A stretch of 8,914 nucleotides of DNA, from positions 1 through 8,914 of the forward strand of contig DATEZA010000033.1 in assembly GCA_035255945.1 (NCBI GenBank), given 5' to 3'. This DNA comes from JAJPHC01 sp035255945 (GTDB lineage: Bacteria > Acidobacteriota > Thermoanaerobaculia > Gp7-AA8). Positions 1 to 6,031 of the stretch are shown one piece after another (the stretch's first letter is position 1; each line of letters begins with the position of its first letter). Under the pieces are notes generated by a model that saw nothing but the letters and a program-made list of their open reading frames with translations, did not search any database and was not told where the DNA came from. Both the position numbers and the translations under genes were made by a program.

Positions 1-1489
1 GAATGTTCATCAGCTGCGGCAGCTCCGCGATGGAATGCTCGTCGATGTCGCGCTGCAATTCGGCGGCGTCGGCGACGCGCGTTCCCGCCGGCGCGAGTGC
101 GGCGCCGCCCGGAACGGAGAGCTGCTGCCCCGCGATCTGCACGTGCAGGAAATCGCCGGAGACCCACGCATCCGCACCGGCGGGGAGCGCGATGGAACGC
201 GTCGAAACGTCGGTCGATACGAACGTCGCTTCTTCCGGCGCGCTGAGTCCGATCAGATTCACCGTGCTTTCGCGCCGCAGAATCGACCAGAGCACGCCCG
301 CTTCGACCAGCCGTGCGCGCGGCACCGGCCGCATGGACCAGGCGCGTTTGAGATGCGCTTCCGAATCCTCGGCGCGTCCTTTTTGCGCCGCCATCAGCGA
401 GAGGTAGTAGTGCGCGTCGGGTTTGCGCGAGCCGATCTGATCGAGGCGGCGGAGGTAGTCCGCTGCGCGATCGTCGAAGCCGAGACCGAGGAGCGCCTGC
501 GCGGTCTCGAGCCAGAGTCCGTCCCGGCCGGGACCGAGGTTGACCGCGTGTTCGTACGCGACGATCGAGCTGCCTTCATCACCTTTCGTCAGCGCGATGC
601 GTCCGCGCAGGATCTCGGCGAGCGGATATTCGGACGGCGAGGGGAACGCCGCGAGCGTGCGCGACACCTGCTCGTTGCGGCTCTGCTGCAGGTCCCACTG
701 CGCTTTCCAGAGATCGGCGACGCGTCCCGGCTCGCCGGTCTTCGCGGCGCGTGCGTAGAGCGCGTCGACATCCGCCGTGCCGCTGGCAATCGCGCGGCGC
801 AGTGCAAGCAACGAACGGAGCTGCAGCTCATGCTCTTTTGCGACTGTGACTGTCTCCGCGCGATGCGGAAGGAGTTTGTCTAGTGCGAAGCGGTCGTCCT
901 GCGTCATCGCCATGAACGCGCCGCCTGCCGCGACGAGCACCGCGATCAGCACGATTGCTTTCAGCCGCAGCTTCGCGCCGACGAAACCGAGCAGACCGGC
1001 GAAGAGTCCGGCGAGCAGCGTCACGATCAACGTCACGCGCGTCGGCTTCGTCGCGGCGGCCGCTTCGGTCGCCGGCAGCGGCGGGAAGACCTGCGGCGTT
1101 GTCGATTTCTGCGCGAGCGTGCGGATGTCGGCGACGCGATAGTCCGCGCCTTCTTTCGTCAGCTCGAGCACGATCGTGTCGTCGACTCCGGACGGGTACT
1201 CGACGCTGAACGCGGCGGCGCGATCGGCCATCGACGGAACGAGCGTCTGCAGTTCCCACGAGCTGTCGGCGGGCGGTCCGAGGCGCGCTTCGATCTCGTC
1301 CACTCCGAGTTTGCGCAGAGGGGAGGTGGCGGCGAGCTGCTCCATGACCGCCTGCGGTCCGCGGGCGAGGTAGTCGGCCACGATGCGCGTCCCGGCGCGC
1401 TCTGCTTCTGACAATGGACGCACGTCGGCGTGGATGCCGACGGCAAGAACAGCAGCGACGGCAATGGCCGGCCAGCGGAGTCGGAACAT
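1..1489 (-). CDS. Uncharacterised membrane-anchored protein with TPR-like region (partial, runs off left edge)
   Basis: The reading frame is open from an ATG at 1489 to the left edge (496 codons, no stop), so the C-terminus is missing. The start is supported by GGGAG (1496-1500) six bases upstream and by a typical signal peptide or N-terminal anchor at residues 1-22 (MFRLRWPAIAVAAVLAVGIH). Residues 23-130 form a small polar domain I do not recognise. A linker rich in Ala, Pro and Thr follows, then two hydrophobic helices at about 152-173 and 176-195. From about 215 the protein is soluble and alpha-helical. Residues 290-390 look like three TPR-type helix pairs (for example AEILRGRIALTKGD, WLETAQALLGLGFDDRA and AHYYLSLMAAQKGRAEDSEA). 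TPRs mediate protein contacts, so a scaffold role at the membrane is an inference. The gene is divergent from the GntR/ABC operon and shares its promoter region, so co-regulation is possible. No enzyme motif is visible. Confidence 0.85.
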   Translation of the reverse strand, partial: MFRLRWPAIAVAAVLAVGIHADVRPLSEAERAGTRIVADYLARGPQAVMEQLAATSPLRKLGVDEIEARLGPPADSSWELQTLVPSMADRAAAFSVEYPSGVDDTIVLELTKEGADYRVADIRTLAQKSTTPQVFPPLPATEAAAATKPTRVTLIVTLLAGLFAGLLGFVGAKLRLKAIVLIAVLVAAGGAFMAMTQDDRFALDKLLPHRAETVTVAKEHELQLRSLLALRRAIASGTADVDALYARAAKTGEPGRVADLWKAQWDLQQSRNEQVSRTLAAFPSPSEYPLAEILRGRIALTKGDEGSSIVAYEHAVNLGPGRDGLWLETAQALLGLGFDDRAADYLRRLDQIGSRKPDAHYYLSLMAAQKGRAEDSEAHLKRAWSMRPVPRARLVEAGVLWSILRRESTVNLIGLSAPEEATFVSTDVSTRSIALPAGADAWVSGDFLHVQIAGQQLSVPGGAALAPAGTRVADAAELQRDIDEHSIAELPQLMNI

Positions 1490-1500
1490 GTTTGTCTCCC

Positions 1501-1524
1501 GGAGTGCCGCACTCCTGCTTTTTT
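1501..1524 (+). terminator. Short perfect hairpin with T-tract in the divergent intergenic region
   Basis: GGAGTG (1501-1506) pairs perfectly with CACTCC (1510-1515) around a CCG loop, and six T follow at 1519-1524. On the plus strand this has the form of a weak intrinsic terminator, which could stop transcription arriving antisense through the left-hand gene. On the minus strand the same hairpin lies in the predicted 5' leader of the left-hand gene and directly abuts its Shine-Dalgarno (1496-1500), so it could instead affect translation. The stem is only 6 bp, so either role is tentative. Confidence 0.4.
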
Positions 1525-1535
1525 GCGGAGCGGCG

Positions 1536-1564
1536 ATTATACCGGCTTGACAATCCGGCGGCAC
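1536..1564 (-). promoter_or_regulatory. Predicted sigma70-type promoter of the left-hand TPR-like gene
   Basis: The minus strand reads a perfect -10 box TATAAT (1541 to 1536). With a 17-bp spacer, the -35 position (1564 to 1559) reads GTGCCG, which matches only 3 of 6 consensus bases. The predicted start is near 1530, giving a leader of about 40 bases before the ATG at 1489. The spacer contains the -35 box of the opposite promoter, so the two polymerase sites overlap. Confidence 0.5.
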
Positions 1565-1575
1565 CGACCTACTGT
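1547..1575 (+). promoter_or_regulatory. Predicted sigma70-type promoter of the GntR/ABC operon
   Basis: A perfect -35 TTGACA (1547-1552) and TACTGT (1570-1575, 4 of 6 matches to TATAAT) are separated by exactly 17 bp. The predicted transcription start falls near 1582, about 30 bases before the TTG start of the GntR gene. The -10 box and start site lie inside the inverted repeat at 1571-1594, an arrangement expected for a repressed promoter. Confidence 0.7.
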
Positions 1576-1594
1576 ATTAGTAACTTAGTACAGT
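1571..1594. promoter_or_regulatory. Probable operator of the YtrA-type GntR repressor
   Basis: ACTGTA (1571-1576) is the exact inverse of TACAGT (1589-1594). A further inner TA/TA pair (1578-1579 with 1586-1587) extends the two-fold symmetry to eight base pairs. The centre also holds a direct repeat of TTAGTA (1577-1582 and 1585-1590). The site is AT-rich in a GC-rich setting and overlaps the -10 box and start of the GntR operon promoter. GntR-family dimers bind inverted repeats at their own promoters. Assigning this site to the adjacent gene's product is an inference from position and symmetry. Confidence 0.6.
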
Positions 1595-1611
1595 GAGTCT
1601 CAGGAGGTCCA

Positions 1612-2007
1612 TTGTTCGACATCAATCCAACTGACGCAGCCCCCATCTGGCGACAGATCGAGGAAGGAATGCGGCGGATGATCACGCTCGGCGCGCTGAA
1701 GCCAGGTGACACCGTTCCGTCCGTCCGCGATCTGGCCCAGCAACTCCGCGTCAACCCGAATACCGTCGCCCGCGCATACCAGCGACTGACCGAACACGGC
1801 GTGTTCGCCGTGCGGCGCGGGGAGGGAACGTTCGTCGCCGACGAGCCGTCACAGCCGAAACGGTCGGAACGGAACGAGGTGCTTCGCGACGCCTCGAATC
1901 GTTACGCCAGCGCGGCGATCTCGGTCGGCGCCACCATCGGCGATGCGGTCGATGAGCTCAACACCAGTTACGACAGGCTCGTTCGCGAGCACAGGAGGAA
2001 GGCATGA
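1612..2007 (+). CDS. GntR-family transcriptional regulator, YtrA type
   Basis: This is a 131-residue DNA-binding repressor, probably of its own operon. Residues 9-77 form the GntR winged helix: PIWRQIEEGMRRMITLGALK, then PGDTVPSVRDLAQQL, the recognition region RVNPNTVARAYQRLTEHGVF and the wing RRGEGTFV. The tail of about 50 residues is too short for a FadR or HutC ligand domain and fits the YtrA subfamily, where a short helical tail dimerises. The start is a TTG with AGGAGG (1602-1607) four bases upstream; no other start keeps the N-terminal MFDINPTDAAPIWRQI typical of the subfamily. The stop overlaps the ATG of the ATPase gene by ATGA (2004-2007). YtrA-type regulators usually sit upstream of ABC transporter genes induced by envelope or antibiotic stress. 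The signal here is unknown. Confidence 0.93.
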   Translation: MFDINPTDAAPIWRQIEEGMRRMITLGALKPGDTVPSVRDLAQQLRVNPNTVARAYQRLTEHGVFAVRRGEGTFVADEPSQPKRSERNEVLRDASNRYASAAISVGATIGDAVDELNTSYDRLVREHRRKA

Positions 2008-2900
2008 ATCACGCGGAGACGCCCGCAATCCGCATCGACGGCATGACGGTGCGCTACGGACGCCGTGTCGCCGTCGACACCGCGTCGCTCACGGTTCCGC
2101 GCGGCTCGGTGTACGCGCTGCTCGGCCGTAATGGCGCCGGCAAGTCGTCGCTCGTCCGCTGCGCCCTCGGGCAGCAGCGCGCAACATCCGGAAACACCGA
2201 AGTCCTCGGCGAAGACTCGTGGAAACATCGCACGCGGCTGATGGAGCGCATCGGCGTGGTGGCGGAAGACGCAGATGCGCCGCCCGAGATGCGCGTGCAG
2301 CAGCTCGCAGATTTCTGCGCGTCGCTCTACTCGCGCTTCGACACGAAGGCATTCGACGCGCGGCTCGACCGCTTCGGCATCGCCAAGCAGACGCGCTTCG
2401 GCGATCTGTCGAAAGGACAGAAGAAGCAGGTCTCGCTCGCGCTGGCACTGGCTACGACGCCGGAGCTGATCGTGCTCGACGATCCGACCCTCGGACTCGA
2501 TGTCGTCGCGCGCAAATCGCTGTTCGACGAAGTGATCGCCGAGCTCGCCGACCGTGGCACGACGGTCTTTCTCACCACGCACGATCTCACCGGCGTGGAG
2601 CACATCGCCGATCGCGTCGCGATCATGAACGACGGACGCATCGTGCTGGAGGAAGAGCTGGAGACGCTGAAGGCGCGCTTCCGCCGCATCCGCTTCGCCG
2701 CGCAACCGGTGGCGCTCGACGCGGCCAGCTTCCGCACGGCGCTGGTCCGCAACTGGGGCGCCGGCACCGAAGCAATCGTTTCGAATTACGACGACCTCGC
2801 GTTCGAGCGGCTTCGCTCGAATGCCACCATCCAGTCCGCCGATGTATCGGCGATGTCGCTGGAAGAAATCTTCATCGCCGTTGCAGGAGAAAAACAATGA
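2004..2900 (+). CDS. ABC transporter ATP-binding protein (YtrB/BcrA-like)
   Basis: This 298-residue cytoplasmic ATPase should power the permease encoded directly downstream. The Walker A motif is GRNGAGKS (41-48), the signature is LSKGQKKQ (135-142, a variant of LSGGQ), Walker B is LIVLDDP (155-161), the D-loop is GLD (164-166) and the switch histidine is H193 in TTHDL. In Walker B the usual catalytic Glu is Asp (D160). The Q-loop region (about 84-92) has Glu where Gln is often found, a change seen in this export subgroup. Residues from about 225 form a C-terminal extension of the kind seen in DrrA/EcsA-like exporters, ending in the common MSLEEIFIAV motif. The ATG has AGGAGG (1993-1998) five bases upstream and overlaps the GntR stop; the TGA overlaps the permease ATG. 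The substrate cannot be read from the sequence. Confidence 0.93.
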   Translation: MNHAETPAIRIDGMTVRYGRRVAVDTASLTVPRGSVYALLGRNGAGKSSLVRCALGQQRATSGNTEVLGEDSWKHRTRLMERIGVVAEDADAPPEMRVQQLADFCASLYSRFDTKAFDARLDRFGIAKQTRFGDLSKGQKKQVSLALALATTPELIVLDDPTLGLDVVARKSLFDEVIAELADRGTTVFLTTHDLTGVEHIADRVAIMNDGRIVLEEELETLKARFRRIRFAAQPVALDAASFRTALVRNWGAGTEAIVSNYDDLAFERLRSNATIQSADVSAMSLEEIFIAVAGEKQ

Positions 2901-4768
2901 GTCACGTTCTCGCCATCGCGCGCCGCGACCTCGCGGAGCGCACGTCTGTCTTCATCGCCGCGGCGGTGCTCGCGGTGCTCCCGTTCGTCCTGCCGGCCGT
3001 GCCGGGCGTCCGCGCGTTCAGCTACACCGACGTCGTCACGACCGTCGGCGCCATCGTCGCCATCGGATTCACACTCGGTCTCGCGCTCGTCCTCGGCGTC
3101 ACGATGATCGGCCGCGATCTGTCGGAGAAGCGGATGTCGTTCTACTTCTCCAAGCCGCTGTCCGCGTCCGCGATCTGGTTCGGCAAACTGATCGCGGCGA
3201 TCGTCACGCTGGTCGTTTGCTTCGTGGTGCTCTTCTTCCCGTCATACCTCGCGGGCACCACATCGTGGCAGCGCAGCTGGAATCTCGAGCTGCCGGTCGC
3301 ATTCGCGATCGTCGGCGGCGCGGCGCTGGTGCTGCTGTTGTTCGGACATGTCTTCGGCACGATGTTCCGTTCGAAGTCGCCGCTGGTTGCGCTCGATGTC
3401 GCGCTGATGGCCGGCGCCGCGCTGGCGATCGCGGCGATCATTCGTCCGCTGCTCGAAGGATTCGCGGGCGATCTCATCACGCGCGTGGCGTTCACGCTGT
3501 TCGCCGCGCTGATGCTGATCCTGCTCGCGTGCGGCGCGTGGCAGCTCGCGCATGGTCGCGCGGACCGTCGCCAGAATCACTACGCGCTGTCGCGCTTCGT
3601 GTGGGTGTCGCTGGCGATCGTGCTCGTGGTCGCGGGACTGTTCACCGCATGGGTGGTGAATGTTTCGCCGAGCGATCTGAAGACGGTCAACGTCTCGCAG
3701 CCCGAGGAGGGCTCGTGGAGCTTCGTCTTCGGTCAGGCGAAGCATCGGATGGATTACCACGCGCTGTTTCTCTACGACCTGGCGAGCGGCAAGTCGATGC
3801 GTTTGCACGGCATCCGTTCGTGGTTCAGCTCCGGTCTGTCGCGCGACGGCCGCACGGTTGCGTATCTGCAACTGCCCGACTACCGCGCGATGGAAGGGGA
3901 GTTGTACACGGTCCAGCCGGGCACGAGTGGAGAGTCCGTCGATACGCAGATCGCGGTATCGCGCTATTCGGAATTCGTGTTGTCGGATGACGGCGCGCGG
4001 CTCGCGGTGATCGACGGAAACGGTCTGCTGACCGCGTACGAGCTCGCGTCGAAGAAGGCGCTCGCCTCGGTGCGCGTGCCGAATACGGCACGCACGATGC
4101 GCCGGCTCTTCTTCGTCAGTCCCGAGCTGCTGCGTATCTACATTCAGTCGCCGCAGTTCCCGACGATGAAGGTGGCGGAGCACGGTGTCGACATCTACGA
4201 GTTCGATGTCCGCGCGCGCTCGCTCGCACACACGGGGCAGCTGCGGACGGACGCGAAGCACCTCGGGCTGGCGGTTTCCGCTGATGGAAAGCGCGCGCTG
4301 ATGGTTGCAGACCGCGACTCCAGCGCGACTGCACGCATCGTCGATGCGCGTACGGGCCAGCTGATCGCCGAAGCGCCGGCCGAAGGCTTGATGCACACGA
4401 CGCTGCTCGCCGACGGTTCGATCGCGACTTTGAAAAAAGACGCGTCGATGCAGTGGACGCTCAACACGGGCGGCAAACAGATTCCGGTCGGCAAGTCGAC
4501 GCAGCTGTTTTTCGCGCGCGAGCTTGCGGGCGGACGGCTGGTGCTGAACGGCGCGTCGAATCTGGTCGTCGTCGATTACGTGCACGGCGCCGTGCTGCGC
4601 ACCGATTTCGATTCGGCGATGACATCGTTCAGCTATCCGCAGTGGTACGCGGCCGATCCGCGCCGCAGCGTGGCCGATGCGTCGCAGCCGCTCGCGGTAC
4701 ATCAGAAGGGTGTGCTGTACGCGATGCAGCCGCTGAGCGGCGAGAAGAAGGAGATGTTCCGCTTCTAG
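2897..4768 (+). CDS. ABC-2-like permease fused to a C-terminal beta-propeller-like domain
   Basis: This 623-residue protein should be the membrane partner of the ATPase just upstream. The frame is open from much further back, but the start at 2897 is chosen for its ATGA overlap with the ATPase stop, the AGGAGA (2885-2890) six bases upstream and the family-like opening MSHVLAIARRDLAERTSVFI. Residues 1-256 hold about seven hydrophobic helices (17-37, 48-70, 92-116, 133-155, 162-183, 195-217 and 234-254). The cytoplasmic loop GRDLSEKRMSFYFSKPLS (72-89) is typical of ABC-2 permeases. An odd number of helices places the C-terminus outside the membrane. Residues 270-623 contain no hydrophobic helix but have repeated TolB/WD-like blade motifs: LSRDGRTVAYL (314-324), LSDDGARLAVI (362-372) and VSADGKRALMV (460-470). 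A propeller fused to this kind of permease is unusual and may bind an extracytoplasmic ligand or partner. Substrate and direction of transport are unknown. Confidence 0.88.
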   Translation: MSHVLAIARRDLAERTSVFIAAAVLAVLPFVLPAVPGVRAFSYTDVVTTVGAIVAIGFTLGLALVLGVTMIGRDLSEKRMSFYFSKPLSASAIWFGKLIAAIVTLVVCFVVLFFPSYLAGTTSWQRSWNLELPVAFAIVGGAALVLLLFGHVFGTMFRSKSPLVALDVALMAGAALAIAAIIRPLLEGFAGDLITRVAFTLFAALMLILLACGAWQLAHGRADRRQNHYALSRFVWVSLAIVLVVAGLFTAWVVNVSPSDLKTVNVSQPEEGSWSFVFGQAKHRMDYHALFLYDLASGKSMRLHGIRSWFSSGLSRDGRTVAYLQLPDYRAMEGELYTVQPGTSGESVDTQIAVSRYSEFVLSDDGARLAVIDGNGLLTAYELASKKALASVRVPNTARTMRRLFFVSPELLRIYIQSPQFPTMKVAEHGVDIYEFDVRARSLAHTGQLRTDAKHLGLAVSADGKRALMVADRDSSATARIVDARTGQLIAEAPAEGLMHTTLLADGSIATLKKDASMQWTLNTGGKQIPVGKSTQLFFARELAGGRLVLNGASNLVVVDYVHGAVLRTDFDSAMTSFSYPQWYAADPRRSVADASQPLAVHQKGVLYAMQPLSGEKKEMFRF

Positions 4769-4866
4769 GTGTCATCCCGAGCGAAGTCGAGGGATCCCCT
4801 CCGGCGGCACACGGATCGTGCTTCGGCAGGGGATTCCTCGACCGTCTTCGCGGCTCGGAATGACAC
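4769..4866. repeat. Long imperfect inverted repeat after the ABC operon
   Basis: The left arm (4769-4800, beginning GTGTCATCCCGAGCGAAG) is matched, inverted, by the right arm (4828-4866, ending GGCTCGGAATGACAC). The pairing has a few mismatches and small insertions, mainly around 4842-4852. A small inner hairpin, CACG (4810-4813) with CGTG (4817-4820), sits in the loop. The repeat begins at the base after the permease stop. There is no T-tract, so it is not a classical terminator, although the RNA would fold strongly. It contains no ORF with coding character and no transposase. It resembles short dispersed intergenic palindromes of soil bacteria; copy number elsewhere cannot be judged from this window. 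Confidence 0.7.
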
Positions 4867-4874
4867 GGTAGCCG

Positions 4875-4964
4875 GTGTACGACAAGCTCTCAGCTTGTCG
4901 GGAGCTCTCACGTCGGGACAAGCCGGAGATCACGTCGGGGACAAGCTGAGAGCTTGTCCTACAC
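4875..4964. repeat. REP/BIME-like pair of small palindromes between the ABC operon and pheS
   Basis: Two palindromes lie in opposite orientation. The first is GACAAGC/GCTTGTC with a TCTCA loop (4881-4899), preceded by GTGTA. The second is GGACAAGC/GCTTGTCC with a TGAGA loop (4939-4959), followed by TACAC. Between them is a degenerate half copy. A direct repeat of TCACGTCGG(G)GACAAGC occurs at 4908-4923 and 4930-4946. The element ends one base before the pheS stop codon on the other strand. With the preceding repeat it fills the whole 196-bp gap between two convergent genes. The same family recurs at 6539-6663. Confidence 0.8.
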
Positions 4965-5978
4965 TCAGAACTGCTGCAGCACGCGGAGATCGTTTTCGAA
5001 AAGGGTTCGTATGTTCGGGATGTCGAATTTCAGCATCGCCACGCGATCGATTCCCATCCCGAACGCGAACCCGCTCCACTCTTCCGGATCGATTCCCACG
5101 TTGCGCAGCACCTGCGGGTGAATCATTCCGCAGCCGAGGATCTCCATCCAGCCGGTTTGCGAGCAGGTGCCGCAGCCGGCGCCGCGGCAGAAGACGCACG
5201 ACATGTCGACTTCCGCGGACGGCTCGGTAAACGGGAAGAAGCTCGGACGCATGCGCATCTTCGAGTCCTCGCCGAACAGCTTGCGCACCATGTACTCGAG
5301 AGTCGCGCGCAGGTGTCCGATGTGGATTCCCTTGTCGACGATGAAGCCCTCGGCCTGATGGAACATCGGCGAGCGGCGCATGGTGATCTCGTCGCGGCGG
5401 AACACGCGGCCCGCGGACAGTACCTTCACCGGCGGTTTCCAGCGCTCCATCGAGCGGATCTGCGTGTTCGACGTGTGCGTGCGGAGCAGCAGCTTCTCGA
5501 CATCGACGAAGAACGTGTCCTGCGTGTCGCGCGCCGGGTGATCGGGCGTGAAGTTGAGCGCTTCGAAGTTGTACCAGTCACTCTCGATCTCGGGACCGGG
5601 ATCGATCGTGTACGCCATCTCGCGGAAGATCGCCTCGACTTCGCGGCGGACGATGGTGACCGGGTGGAGGTGCCCGAGGCGGGGCTCGCGCGCGGGGAGG
5701 GTGACGTCGATCAGCGAGCGTGCTTCCTTGCGGCGCTGCTCTTCGGCGGCGATGCGCTCGCGCTTCTCGTTGAGCCGCGCCTGAGCGGCCTCGGAGAACG
5801 GATTGATCGCCGCGCCGAGCTGCTTCTTTTCGTCAGGCGGGAGATCTTTCAGTTTGCGGAAGAGGTCTTTGACGGCGCCCTTGCTGCCGAAGTAGCGGGT
5901 GTGGAGGTCCTGCAGCTCGCGCGATGTGTTGGCGGCATCGAGCTCGCGGTCGAAATCGTGCTGAAGTTGTTCGAGCAT
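4965..5978 (-). CDS. pheS: Phenylalanyl-tRNA synthetase alpha subunit
   Basis: This is the catalytic alpha chain of the alpha2-beta2 class II enzyme that charges tRNA-Phe in the cytoplasm. From the ATG at 5978 it has 337 residues, a normal length. Residues 1-90 are the tRNA-binding coiled coil. The catalytic core follows: NFTPDHPARDTQDTFF (142-157), HTSNTQIRSM (168-177), the motif 2 region GRVFRRDEI (190-198), SPMFHQAEGF (203-212), FFPFTEPSAEVD (247-258) and motif 3 with GFAFGMGIDRVAMLK (303-317). Four cysteines (C261, C264, C269, C272) form the zinc-finger-like insert common in bacterial PheS. An alternative ATG at 6017 would add 13 residues encoded by the terminator hairpin; the family start MLEQLQ favours 5978. 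Neither start has a Shine-Dalgarno, so coupling to rplT is possible. pheT, its usual partner gene, does not follow. Confidence 0.95.
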   Translation of the reverse strand: MLEQLQHDFDRELDAANTSRELQDLHTRYFGSKGAVKDLFRKLKDLPPDEKKQLGAAINPFSEAAQARLNEKRERIAAEEQRRKEARSLIDVTLPAREPRLGHLHPVTIVRREVEAIFREMAYTIDPGPEIESDWYNFEALNFTPDHPARDTQDTFFVDVEKLLLRTHTSNTQIRSMERWKPPVKVLSAGRVFRRDEITMRRSPMFHQAEGFIVDKGIHIGHLRATLEYMVRKLFGEDSKMRMRPSFFPFTEPSAEVDMSCVFCRGAGCGTCSQTGWMEILGCGMIHPQVLRNVGIDPEEWSGFAFGMGIDRVAMLKFDIPNIRTLFENDLRVLQQF

Positions 5979-6006
5979 AAAAAAACGCGGGCATTGTAGC
6001 CCGCGT
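5979..6006 (-). terminator. Intrinsic terminator or attenuator in the pheS leader
   Basis: On the minus strand ACGCGGGC (6006-5999) pairs perfectly with GCCCGCGT (5992-5985) around a six-base loop, TACAAT. A run of seven T (5985-5979) follows and ends directly at the pheS ATG (5976-5978). This is the full form of a rho-independent terminator. It lies 25 bases past the rplT stop and can end the thrS-infC-rpmI-rplT transcript. Its position touching pheS suggests control of readthrough into pheS, by analogy with the attenuator before pheST in E. coli. No clear alternative antiterminator stem or Phe-rich leader peptide is visible in the short leader. Confidence 0.85.
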
Positions 6007-6031
6007 TCATCATTCATGCGTGATGGAGCCG

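Noticed and set aside
35..883. Open frame of 282 codons on the plus strand near the left edge
   Set aside because: The minus-strand frame over the same region has a signal peptide, membrane helices and TPR-like helices, while the plus frame is arginine-rich and featureless.
2219..2896. Permease gene starting at an upstream ATG in the same frame (849 residues)
   Set aside because: The added part is arginine-rich out-of-frame reading of the ATPase gene; the ATGA overlap and the Shine-Dalgarno support 2897.
3242..4702. Long open frame of 486 codons on the minus strand
   Set aside because: It is antisense to the permease, rich in Arg/His/Glu as expected from GC-skewed codon positions, with no domain or ribosome site.
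4769..4866. Insertion sequence remnant with transposase
   Set aside because: The segment is only about 98 bp, is palindromic throughout and has no coding remnant; a MITE or REP-like element fits better.
5118..5999. Open frame of 293 codons on the plus strand opposite pheS
   Set aside because: It is a shadow of a clearly recognised conserved gene; the composition is typical of an antisense frame.
5979..6017. Phe-rich leader peptide like E. coli pheM
   Set aside because: The only Phe codons are two TTT made by the terminator T-tract; no separate short ORF with a stop and no alternative stem was found.
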